The notes under the pieces are model-generated. The model saw only the letters and a list, made by a program, of their open reading frames with translations. It searched no databases and was not told the DNA's origin. Made by a program: the position numbers and the translations under genes. Shown here piece after piece: positions 43,852-51,432 of a stretch of 64,000 nucleotides of DNA (positions within the stretch are counted from its first letter, which is position 1; every line of letters begins with the position of its first letter). This DNA is from Labrys sp. KNU-23. GTDB taxonomy: Bacteria; Pseudomonadota; Alphaproteobacteria; Rhizobiales; Labraceae. Location of the stretch: positions 3,669,501 to 3,733,500 of the forward strand of contig NZ_CP043489.1 of the NCBI RefSeq assembly GCF_008330945.1, in the 5' to 3' direction.

Positions 43852-45324
43852 TCAAGCAACGGCCTCCCTGAATCCAGCGCCGGCCAGCACGCCGTGCAGT
43901 GACCAGGCACCCGTGGCCGTAATTTCGACGGGCGCCACCGTGCCGATCAGGCTGTCATCCGCCTCGATCTGCACGGCCTGGAGATAGGGGGTGCGGCCGG
44001 CGATCTGGCCGGGATGCTTGCCCTTGCGATCAAAGAGCACGTCCATGGTGCGGCCGATGCTGGCCTGGTTGAAGGCCTTCTGCTGGCCTTCGGTGAGCGC
44101 TTGCAGCCTGGCGAGGCGCGCGGCCTTCGCCGTTTCGTCGACCTGATCGGTCATCCCAGCGCCCGGCGTGCCCGGACGCGGCGAATATTTGAACGAATAG
44201 GCCGACACATAGGTGACCTCCTCGATCAGCCGCAAGGTCGCCTCGAAATCCGCATCGGTCTCGCCGGGGAAGCCGACGATGAAGTCGGAGGAGAATGCCA
44301 TGTCGGGCCGGGCTTGCCGAATCTTCTCGATGAGGTTGAGATAGTCGGCTGCTGTATGCTTGCGATTCATGACATCCAGAATGCGGTCCGAGCCCGACTG
44401 CACCGGAAGATGCAGGAAAGGCATCAGGGCCGGCAGGTCGCGATGGGCCTCGATCAGGCTGTCGTCCATGTCGCGGGGATGGGAGGTGGTGTAGCGCAGG
44501 CGTACCACCGGCTCGATGCGGGCCAGGCGGTGCACGAGTTGGCCGAGCGTCCAGTCGCGTCCATCCGGCCCCTCGCCATGATAGGCATTGACGTTCTGGC
44601 CGAGCAGGCTGATCTCGCGAACGCCGGCCTCGGCCAGGCGCTCGACTTCCGCCACGATGGCGGCGACCGGCCGAGAGGTTTCGGCGCCACGCGTATAGGG
44701 CACCACGCAGAAGGTGCAGAATTTGTCGCAGCCTTCCTGCACCGTGACGAAGGCGGAGGGCCCACGCGCCAGGGTCTTTTCCCGGCGTGGTGCCGGCAGG
44801 ATGGCGAACTTGTCTTCGACCGGGAAGTCGGTGTCGACAGGCTTGCTGGTGCCATCGGCCTTGGAGAGCAGGTCCGGCAGGCGATGATAGGCCTGGGGCC
44901 CGACCACGAGGTCGACGGCGGGCGCGCGCCTCAGGATCTCCTGGCCCTCGGCCTGGGCGACGCAGCCGGCGACGGCGATCTTCAGGTCGCCGCCCTGGCG
45001 GCGGCGCTCGTCACGCGCCACGCGCAGACGGCCGATCTCCGAATAGACTTTCTCCGCCGCCTTTTCGCGGATATGGCAGGTGTTGAGGATGACAAGGTCG
45101 GCATTGTCGGGGCTGGACGTCTCGACATAGCCGTTCGGCGCCAGCGTATCGGCCATGCGCTGGCTGTCATAGACGTTCATCTGGCAGCCATAGGACTTGA
45201 TGAAGACGCTCTTTGTCGGGAGGTCGGGGGTCTTTGCCGGAAGGTTCTTGGCGCGCGTGTCCCTGGAGCCGGCATCACCATGCGGTTTCTGCGGGCGTTT
45301 GCTTTCGGTCTCGTCAGGAATCAT
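43852..45324 (-). CDS. miaB: tRNA-2-methylthio-N6-dimethylallyladenosine synthase
   Basis: Radical-SAM methylthiotransferase of 490 aa that adds the 2-methylthio group to i6A37 in tRNA. The UPF0004 domain cysteines are Cys47 (SYGCQMN), Cys83 (LNTCHIREKA) and Cys121 (VAGCVAQ), forming the auxiliary cluster. The radical-SAM cluster is CDKFCTFC at 199-206 (Cys199, Cys203, Cys206). A TRAM domain follows at the C-terminus (QASIGRTMDVLFDRKGKHPGQIAGRTPYLQAVQIEADDSLIGTVAPVEI). I chose the ATG at 45324; a TTG at 45348 is possible. It starts the miaB-phoH-ybeY-CBS-lnt run. Confidence 0.96.
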   Translation of the reverse strand: MIPDETESKRPQKPHGDAGSRDTRAKNLPAKTPDLPTKSVFIKSYGCQMNVYDSQRMADTLAPNGYVETSSPDNADLVILNTCHIREKAAEKVYSEIGRLRVARDERRRQGGDLKIAVAGCVAQAEGQEILRRAPAVDLVVGPQAYHRLPDLLSKADGTSKPVDTDFPVEDKFAILPAPRREKTLARGPSAFVTVQEGCDKFCTFCVVPYTRGAETSRPVAAIVAEVERLAEAGVREISLLGQNVNAYHGEGPDGRDWTLGQLVHRLARIEPVVRLRYTTSHPRDMDDSLIEAHRDLPALMPFLHLPVQSGSDRILDVMNRKHTAADYLNLIEKIRQARPDMAFSSDFIVGFPGETDADFEATLRLIEEVTYVSAYSFKYSPRPGTPGAGMTDQVDETAKAARLARLQALTEGQQKAFNQASIGRTMDVLFDRKGKHPGQIAGRTPYLQAVQIEADDSLIGTVAPVEITATGAWSLHGVLAGAGFREAVA

Positions 45325-45515
45325 GGTCTCGCTATAGCCACCTATCAAGGTGCTAGGGATAGCGGTTTTCCGCCCTGATGAGAAGGGGTTGAGTTGCCGC
45401 GTCCCGGCTCTTCACGTGTCGAAAGGTTCCGCGACGGGCCGGTTGGCGCGGCGGGCCTTGCCGACCTTGCCGGTTCCCTGCACTGTGCGCCATCCCATCG
45501 AGGCGATTCAAGCTC

Positions 45516-46463
45516 ATGCCCTCTGTCGATCCCGCCGTGTTTGCTCCCGATGCCGTGGCCGAAACCACGGCGGCCCTCAATGCCGATATCATCGCCAAGA
45601 TGAGCGCCTTGCCGGATTTGTGGTCGTTCCCGCCCGAATTGATCCGCGAGACCCGGCGCCAAGGCAAGGGGATCTTCCCGCTTCAGGCCAAGAGCCCGCG
45701 GGCCGAGGTCGTGGAAATCGAGGGCAGGCACGGCAAGGTGCCGATCCGCATCCTCGCGCCCGAAAATCCGACAGGCGTCTATATGCACATCCATGGCGGC
45801 GGCTGGATGTTCAACCAGTCCGACTTCCAGGACGAGACGCTGGAGAAGATCGTCGAGGCCACCGGCCTGGCCTGCATCTCCGTCGAATATCGCCTGGCGC
45901 CCGAACATCCCTTTCCTGCCGGGCCTGACGATTGCGAGGCGGCGGCCTTGTGGCTGGTGTCGGAGGGGCGCCAGCGCTTCCGTACCGAACGTTTCTTCAT
46001 CGGCGGCGAGAGCGCCGGCGCCCATCTCTCCGCGCTGACGCTGCAGCGCCTGCGCGACCGGCATGGCCTCACGCCCTTCGCCGGCGCCAACCTCATCGCC
46101 GGCTGCTACGATCTCGGCATGACTCCAAGCGCCCGCAATTTCGACCGGGGCAGGCTTATCCTGACATCGCGTGACATCGCATTGTTCGTGCGTGCCTGCG
46201 TGCCTGACGGCGTCGATCTGCGCTCGCCCGACGTCTCGCCGCTCTACGGCAATCTCGAAGGCATGCCGCCGGCCCTGTTCTCCGTCGGCACCTATGACGC
46301 CCTGCTCGACGACACCCTGTTCATGGCCGGGCGTTGGGAGGCGGCCGGCAACCTGACGACGCTACGGCTATGGCCGGGCGGCTGCCATGTCTTCCAGGGC
46401 TTCGATTTTCCGATGGCGCGCGAGGCCTTCGCCGACGAGATCGCCTTCTTCAACAGCCTTTGA
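45516..46463 (+). CDS. Alpha/beta hydrolase, HSL/acetyl esterase family
   Basis: A 315-aa carboxylesterase-like enzyme. The oxyanion hole HGGGW is at 93-97, the nucleophile Ser166 in GGESAGAH, and Asp261 (GTYDALLDD) plus His291 (GGCHVFQG) complete the triad. The order and spacing match hormone-sensitive-lipase family members (AEST-type). No signal peptide is present, so it is cytosolic. Substrate is unknown. It is divergent from miaB (190-bp gap) and convergent with rtcB, ending at a GC-rich hairpin shared by both genes. Confidence 0.93.
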   Translation: MPSVDPAVFAPDAVAETTAALNADIIAKMSALPDLWSFPPELIRETRRQGKGIFPLQAKSPRAEVVEIEGRHGKVPIRILAPENPTGVYMHIHGGGWMFNQSDFQDETLEKIVEATGLACISVEYRLAPEHPFPAGPDDCEAAALWLVSEGRQRFRTERFFIGGESAGAHLSALTLQRLRDRHGLTPFAGANLIAGCYDLGMTPSARNFDRGRLILTSRDIALFVRACVPDGVDLRSPDVSPLYGNLEGMPPALFSVGTYDALLDDTLFMAGRWEAAGNLTTLRLWPGGCHVFQGFDFPMAREAFADEIAFFNSL

Positions 46464-46472
46464 GAGCCGTGA

Positions 46473-46493
46473 GCGGCGGCCCAGGGCCGCCGC
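46473..46493. terminator. GC-rich hairpin between convergent hydrolase and rtcB genes
   Basis: GCGGCGGCCC is followed after one base by GGGCCGCCGC, an almost loopless perfect inverted repeat. No T-run follows on either strand, so it is a weak or rho-assisted bidirectional terminator. Confidence 0.55.
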
Positions 46494-46499
46494 CCTCGA

Positions 46500-47900
46500 T
46501 CAGCGCCGCTTGCGCCAGGGCGCATCCTGTTCCCAGTCCCCGGCCATGATCGAGCCATAGGGCACGACCTCGTCGACCACTTCGGCAAGGCCGTATTTGT
46601 CGATCTGGGCCCGGACCGAGGCGGCATTCTTGTAGGCCTGGGGCAGTTCGGACAGATCCGGCTTGCCGCAGTAGAAGCGGACGTCGATGCCGCCTGGCAG
46701 TTCCGGCTTCTCCTGCCGCAGAAAGGCCGAGCGGCTGAGATTGCGGCCGGCTCCGTGCGGGGCAAAGCCGAGGGCGTCCTTGCGGTCGCGATGCGCCGTG
46801 ATCAGGATCGGCTCGGCCATGTTGAGCGGGATCAGCGTGCGGCCGTCATCATCCGGCGAGAAGCCGGCCCAGGAGGGCGTTGCTCCCTTGCCGTGATAAT
46901 AAAGCCCATCGTCGCGCCGGAACACGAAATTGTGCTCGTTCCAGAACCGGTCGGCCACGGCATTGCCCAGCGACCTGGCGGCATGGTCGTGAATGGCGAA
47001 ATGGCTTGCCTTGGTCCAGCTCCGCGCGAATTGCAGGGCCTGCCAATAGGCCTGCCCTTCCGCGCTCGAGGCCTTCAGCCAGGCATTGTGGGCCGGTATC
47101 CGCGGAGCCACGATCTGCGTGTGCCTGCGCGCCGCGGCCATGCCGCGCTTGTAGAGCTGGGCGCCGAGCCCACGCGAGCCGTGATGGGTCACCAATGCCG
47201 GCTGGCCACTGGAACGCAGGTGCCCGACATAGGCGAAGTGATTGCCATCGCCCTGCGAGCCGAAATGGCCCGTTACGATGTTGCCGAGCCCGTTCAGGAA
47301 CGGATTGGCCTGCAGCGTGGCGTCGATGTCGGGCGCAAAATCCGGGACGATCATGGTCCTGCGTCCGCCGGGACCGAAATGGGTCACGGCCTGGACGGCA
47401 TCGAGAATCCGCCTGGGATCGTCCCTGCGCGCGAAGACGGTGATCGCCACCGAGCAGCAGATGTCGGCGGAATGAAAGCCGGGATGGATGGCATCCTCGC
47501 AGGCGACCGCGCCGCCGACCGGGATCGTGCCGAGGGCGGTGCCGGACGGGCAGGCGTCCGGCATCACCGCACCGGCGATGATGGTCGGCACCCGCATGAG
47601 AGCGTCCATATGCGCGGTTACGGCGGCGAGGTTGGCGCGTTCGAGTTCGCCTTCGGCATCGAGGAAGACGCCATAGGGCAAGCCATTGGTGCGCAGCAAT
47701 GTCTCGACCGGCTGCATGGCCTGCAGGGCGATGAAGATAGCATCGTCGCCCGTGCCGGCTTGGCGCAGGCGATTGGCTTCGGCCAGGCCTTGGCTGAACC
47801 ATTTGCCGGGCTTGAAGCCCCAGGCGATCAGCGTGTTGCCGTCGATGGCTGCGCTCTTTGCCGCGATGTCAGGGGAAGCCCCATCCGCATTCGGTGTCAT
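46500..47900 (-). CDS. rtcB: RtcB-family RNA-splicing ligase
   Basis: A 466-aa RtcB ligase, which joins 2',3'-cyclic phosphate or 3'-phosphate ends to 5'-OH using GTP and Mn. The guanylylation-site region is intact: FAPHGAGRNLSRSAFL, with the histidine that is guanylylated in E. coli. Metal ligand regions include HSADICCSVAITVF (His/Cys), GSQGDGNHFAYVG, THHGSRGLG and the end YKNAASVRAQIDKYGLAEVVDEVVPYGSIMAG. I chose the ATG at 47900 with GGAG upstream. No RtcA cyclase, Rsr or sigma-54 RtcR partner adjoins it, so the regulator and targets are unknown. Confidence 0.9.
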   Translation of the reverse strand: MTPNADGASPDIAAKSAAIDGNTLIAWGFKPGKWFSQGLAEANRLRQAGTGDDAIFIALQAMQPVETLLRTNGLPYGVFLDAEGELERANLAAVTAHMDALMRVPTIIAGAVMPDACPSGTALGTIPVGGAVACEDAIHPGFHSADICCSVAITVFARRDDPRRILDAVQAVTHFGPGGRRTMIVPDFAPDIDATLQANPFLNGLGNIVTGHFGSQGDGNHFAYVGHLRSSGQPALVTHHGSRGLGAQLYKRGMAAARRHTQIVAPRIPAHNAWLKASSAEGQAYWQALQFARSWTKASHFAIHDHAARSLGNAVADRFWNEHNFVFRRDDGLYYHGKGATPSWAGFSPDDDGRTLIPLNMAEPILITAHRDRKDALGFAPHGAGRNLSRSAFLRQEKPELPGGIDVRFYCGKPDLSELPQAYKNAASVRAQIDKYGLAEVVDEVVPYGSIMAGDWEQDAPWRKRR

Positions 47901-48032
47901 TGCTCCGGTTCCGGTGTGTTGTCTTGCAACGCCACGCAACAAGAGTTTGGGGCGGACCGGCGTTTAGGCCGATGCACCGGAAAAGGCAAGTGGATTTCCC
48001 TTTGGGAAAGGTACCAGTGCATCGCAAAAGAA

Positions 48033-48054
48033 AAGGCAGGGAAAACCCTGCCTT
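48033..48054 (-). terminator. Rho-independent terminator of gcrA
   Basis: AAGGCAGGG and its reverse complement CCCTGCCTT flank an AAAA loop. On the minus strand the hairpin is followed by TTCTTTTGC. It lies 28 bp after the gcrA stop and separates it from rtcB. Confidence 0.82.
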
Positions 48055-48081
48055 CGAACGGAACGGATGGAATAGGACAGA

Positions 48082-48624
48082 TCAGGCGCGCGCAGCGCGA
48101 CGCTCCCTGTCGCGCTCGCGCCGACGGTCGAGCACCGGCTGGTAGGCGATCGAAGCGTGATGGGTGCAATAGGGACCCGAGGGGCCAACACGGCTTCCGC
48201 AGAAGCGGAAGTCCTCGCGGCCGGGATCGCCCAGGGGCCAGCGGCACATATGCTCGCGCAGCTCCATGATGGTGACGCGTTCGGACATCGGGATGACGAC
48301 TTCCTCGACCGGGCGCAGGGCAGGTTCGGGGCGTTCCTCGATGGCGACGAGCGGCATGATCTGCGGGGCGAGGGCGGTGTTGCCCCGCACCACGGGCGCG
48401 GAAGTCTGGGTGCGGAGGGGGTGCGAAGGAGCCCGGGTGGGCTTGATACGACGCTGTGGTGCCGGCGCGGGAGCTTTGGCCCGGCCAGACAAACCGAGTC
48501 TATGCACCTTACCGATCACGGCATTGCGTGTGACGCCGCCAAGTTCAGTGGCAATGGCGCTAGCAGACAGACCTTCTGACCACAGCTTTTTCAGAAGTTC
48601 TACCCGCTCGTCTGTCCAGTGCAT
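48082..48624 (-). CDS. gcrA: GcrA cell-cycle regulator
   Basis: GcrA (180 aa) is an alphaproteobacterial sigma-70 partner that senses CcrM (GANTC) methylation and activates cell-division genes. The DNA-binding N-terminus MHWTDERVELLKKLWSEGLSASAIATELGGVTRNAVIGKVHRLGLSGR is highly conserved, and the sigma-interacting C-terminal domain includes ELREHMCRWPLGDPGREDFRFCGS. The upstream region carries four GANTC sites within about 190 bp, consistent with methylation-timed expression. The gene is monocistronic, with a terminator just after it. Confidence 0.97.
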   Translation of the reverse strand: MHWTDERVELLKKLWSEGLSASAIATELGGVTRNAVIGKVHRLGLSGRAKAPAPAPQRRIKPTRAPSHPLRTQTSAPVVRGNTALAPQIMPLVAIEERPEPALRPVEEVVIPMSERVTIMELREHMCRWPLGDPGREDFRFCGSRVGPSGPYCTHHASIAYQPVLDRRRERDRERRAARA

Positions 48625-48671
48625 CAGCCTCTCCTGCCTTCCGCCTTGTTTTCGCCCGAATTCGCTACGCC

Positions 48672-48863
48672 GAATCCTTTCCTACCAGCCACGATGTCGA
48701 CAGAACATCGTTGCGCATGCACGCCATGAGCTGACAGGAGTTACGAGACGCCGCACGAGATGTCGTGCTTAACGAAGCCTTAACTACAATAGGCAGTGAC
48801 TCTCGCGCAAGAGTCCTGCTGCCGCGGGGTGCGTTTTCCCCAGCTTCGGTGTCAAAGTGAGTC
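48672..48863. promoter_or_regulatory. Cluster of four GANTC (CcrM) sites upstream of gcrA
   Basis: GAATC (48672-48676), GACTC (48798-48802), GAGTC (48811-48815) and GAGTC (48859-48863) lie in the 279-bp gcrA upstream region. At this base composition such a density is well above chance by rough estimate. CcrM methylates GANTC, and GcrA binds methylated sites, so autoregulation or cell-cycle timing is plausible. Confidence 0.65.
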
Positions 48864-48903
48864 TTTTCGGTAACAGCGGTGGGTGCATAAGTTTCCGTTT
48901 ACG

Positions 48904-49764
48904 TCACGGAAGCCCTGCAAAGGGATCGACAGGGAACCAGCGGCGTACGAGATCGGCATAGATACCCTGCTCCCAGATCTGGAAAAGGGCGTAGTCGATC
49001 GCCTGCTTGAGGTCGCCGTCCTCGCGCCGCATGGCCATGCCGATGCCATCGCCGAAGAAGTGGCTGTCGAGATAGGGCGCGCCCGCGAAGCTGCAGCAAT
49101 CGCCGGCATCCGAACCGTTGAGCCATAGCGACAGGCCGATGCCGTCGGCGAAGATCAGATCGATCTCGCCGCGCTTCAGCGCTTCGCGCTGCGCAGCATC
49201 ATTGACGAAGGACACCAGATTGGCGGTCTTGAGATAGGCCTGGGCGTAGGCGGCATGCGCCGTGTCGGCAACGATCCCGATATGGCGGCCGGCCAGCCCC
49301 GCCGGTGTAAAGGCCGGCGGCGGATCCTTGCGCCGCATCGCAAAGCGGGCAGGGCGCATATAATAGGGGCGGGAGAACTGCAGCCGCTCGCGGGCTTCCT
49401 TGCTCGGCACGAGCGAGGCGGCGATCACGTCAGCCTGTCCCTCCTCCAGGGCCGCCACGATGGTATCCCAACGCCGGGCCTGAATGGTGCAGGGCAGTTT
49501 CAGTTGCCGGCAGACCGCGCGGGCAAGGTCGACGTTGAAGCCTTCCAAGGCTCCGCTGGATCCTTGGAAGTCGAAAGGTGGAAAGTCGTCCTCGGTCAGG
49601 AAACGGATACGTCGCACCGATTTCAGGTCCGGCCGCTCCGGGCGCCGGTGCGGATCCCACAAGCCATAGGGACCGGTGGGGGTCGAGGCGGCCCTGGCGT
49701 CGCCATGGACGGGCATGGCAAGCATCAATCCGAGGAGGAGCGTCGAGAGGGCGCCGAATTTCAA
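48904..49764 (-). CDS. Transporter substrate-binding protein (SBP family 3)
   Basis: A 286-aa periplasmic binding-protein-like protein (amino-acid type, SBP_bac_3) with a signal peptide at the N-terminus (LSTLLLGLMLAMPVHGDARA). Family motifs are RIRFLTEDDFPPFDFQGSSGALEGFNVDLARAVCRQL, RWDTIVAALEEGQADVIAASLVPSKEARERLQFSRPYY and LIFADGIGLSLWL. DGIGMAMRREDGDLKQAIDYALFQIWEQGIYADLVRRWF ends the fold. The start is TTG at 49764. No permease or ATPase genes adjoin it, so it is an orphan receptor-like protein; its ligand is unknown. Confidence 0.88.
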   Translation of the reverse strand: MKFGALSTLLLGLMLAMPVHGDARAASTPTGPYGLWDPHRRPERPDLKSVRRIRFLTEDDFPPFDFQGSSGALEGFNVDLARAVCRQLKLPCTIQARRWDTIVAALEEGQADVIAASLVPSKEARERLQFSRPYYMRPARFAMRRKDPPPAFTPAGLAGRHIGIVADTAHAAYAQAYLKTANLVSFVNDAAQREALKRGEIDLIFADGIGLSLWLNGSDAGDCCSFAGAPYLDSHFFGDGIGMAMRREDGDLKQAIDYALFQIWEQGIYADLVRRWFPVDPFAGLP

Positions 49765-49867
49765 CAGGCCGAATTCCTATTGCAGCGGGGGCTATGCAGG
49801 GTTCCCCAACGAGATCCGCGGTCGGGTCTGGCTGGGAAACAACGATGCCGGCCCTCGATCTCGCACT

Positions 49868-50458
49868 CTAGCGACCCTGCATGACAGTTTCCAGGAGCGC
49901 AACCACCTCGTCCGACGAAGCGTGCAAGTCGAAGCTGGTACGTAGGCGGCCATCCCTGTCGAGTACAAACACGGTGTCGGTGTGATCGATATTGTAGTTC
50001 TTGCCTGTTCCCGGCAAAATTTCAGCGTCTATGCTGTAGAAATCGCGCACAGAAGCAAGTTGTGCGGGATCGCCGGTCAGGCCGCGCAAATGGGGGTCAT
50101 AGGTGGCGAGGCTGGTCTTTAGCTGCTCGGGGGTGTCCCGATCGGGATCGACGGTGATGAAGAGCGTGTTGATCTGGGAAGCGCCTGGTCCCAGTTTCTT
50201 CAACACCTGCGCGAGCAGAAACAGGGTCGTCGGGCAGATGTCGGGACAGTGGGTGAAGCCGAAATAGATCAGGCTCGGCTTGCCCTGCAATTCCTTGAAG
50301 TCAAAGGCCTTGCCATCGGCATCCGTCAACACGAACGGCCTGCCGATCACGCTCACAGGCTGCCGCTCGAAAAGGAAAAAGGTCGATAGACCAAGGCCGG
50401 CAAACACGAGGAAGGCTGTGCCGCCGATCAGGTATCTTCGACGCGTGAATGCGACCAC
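49868..50458 (-). CDS. SCO1/SenC-family protein (copper chaperone)
   Basis: Membrane-anchored thioredoxin-like protein of 196 aa. An N-terminal helix (YLIGGTAFLVFAGLGLSTFFLF) anchors it, with the domain facing the periplasm. The Cu-binding motif CPDICPT (CxxxC) is in FGFTHCPDICPTTLFLL, and the conserved late His is in NIDHTDTVFVLDRDGR. SCO proteins load the CuA site of cytochrome oxidase. The start is GTG at 50458, immediately after the MerR gene's stop, so they are co-transcribed. No oxidase genes are nearby in the window. Confidence 0.93.
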   Translation of the reverse strand: MVAFTRRRYLIGGTAFLVFAGLGLSTFFLFERQPVSVIGRPFVLTDADGKAFDFKELQGKPSLIYFGFTHCPDICPTTLFLLAQVLKKLGPGASQINTLFITVDPDRDTPEQLKTSLATYDPHLRGLTGDPAQLASVRDFYSIDAEILPGTGKNYNIDHTDTVFVLDRDGRLRTSFDLHASSDEVVALLETVMQGR

Positions 50459-50911
50459 TTAGCGCGGCAGGGCGTTGGCCAATCCCTCATAGCTGCGGCG
50501 CAGTTCGACCAAAGCTTCGTCGATCTCGCGGCGTTGGCGCTCCAGATGTTCGATCTGCTCGCGGACGGTACTGGCGCTGATGTCGAGACTCGCGGTCTTG
50601 CCTTCCCCGTGATGGGCGATCATCTCGCCGATTTCCACCAGGGTAAAACCCAGTCGCTTACCCTTAAGGATAAGTTGAAGATGCTCGCGGTCGCGTGCAC
50701 TATAAAGTCGAGTCAGGTTGTCGCGTGTTGGATTGAGAAGGCCCTTGTCTTCATAGAAACGCAAGGTTCGCAATGTAACGCCAAACTCTCGCGCAAGGTC
50801 ACCTATTGTATAGGTGACCGTGCTATTCGTGGCGTTTTCTGTCTCTGCTACGAATACCGTCACCGGTTGGCCTTTTGTGTTTGTCGCCGACCTGGCTTCC
50901 AACTTTGACAT
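50459..50911 (-). CDS. MerR-family transcriptional regulator without cysteines
   Basis: A 150-aa regulator. The winged HTH is TYTIGDLAREFGVTLRTLRFYEDKGLLNPTRDNLTRLYSARDREHLQLILKGKRLGFTL (residues 33-92), followed by a coiled-coil dimerisation helix (REQIEHLERQRREIDEALVELRRSY). The whole protein has no cysteine, so it cannot use the thiol chemistry of CueR/MerR metal sensors. It is directly upstream of the SCO gene and abuts it. The signal may be metabolic or a simple dimer rather than copper. Confidence 0.9.
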   Translation of the reverse strand: MSKLEARSATNTKGQPVTVFVAETENATNSTVTYTIGDLAREFGVTLRTLRFYEDKGLLNPTRDNLTRLYSARDREHLQLILKGKRLGFTLVEIGEMIAHHGEGKTASLDISASTVREQIEHLERQRREIDEALVELRRSYEGLANALPR

Positions 50912-51432
50912 GGTCTCTCTCTCGCGCCCGTTACAGGCTAGCAGCGCCGCTACTCATTCGTTGCAACAGGTACCATAATACGAAATCCGGGGGGCGTCAG
51001 CAATTAATATATTACCAAGCGAACGCCTAAATCTCCAGCAGGGAGATCATAGCCCCCGCTCTGCTTCCTTTCAAGGGTAACCTATTAAATTAGGGCGCGT
51101 TGAGCGTTTCGAACAACACGGGCGCCAAGAGAATTCTGGCCTCATCGCAAAGTCTAATGTCGGTTCTTGCAAGGTATCCCACTTTCCTGTCCGCTCTGCA
51201 GCTTGGGAGGCGGGGTTTGTAGTAAAAAAAGCGCTTTGGATGCTCTACAATGTTGTTGCCGTCAGGAAGAGCGCTAGGGCAGTGAGGATTAAGAGGATAT
51301 TTACCCTGTTGCGCGAAACCTGCTGTTGCGGGCACTGCGTTCCGCCCTCTCTCGGTGTGTCCGGCCCGGTTTTCCGGGGCAGAAGACAGGGGAGGTGTGA
51401 GAATCAGGCCGTTCGCCGGTACGGGAAGCTAA
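50912..51432. other. 521-bp AT-richer intergenic region upstream of the PodJ-like gene
   Basis: Divergent promoters for merR-sco and the PodJ-like gene must lie here. Composition is locally more A/T than nearby genes (for example around 50990-51020 and 51080-51300). Short ORFs exist on both strands (for example 51090-51335, minus), but none looks like a conserved protein. A small RNA or cell-cycle promoter is possible, but I could not identify either. Confidence 0.45.

Noticed and set aside
51090..51335. Short minus-strand ORF in the gap before the PodJ-like gene
   Set aside because: 81 codons with no recognisable motif, no good ribosome-binding site and no neighbour link. It is more likely chance.
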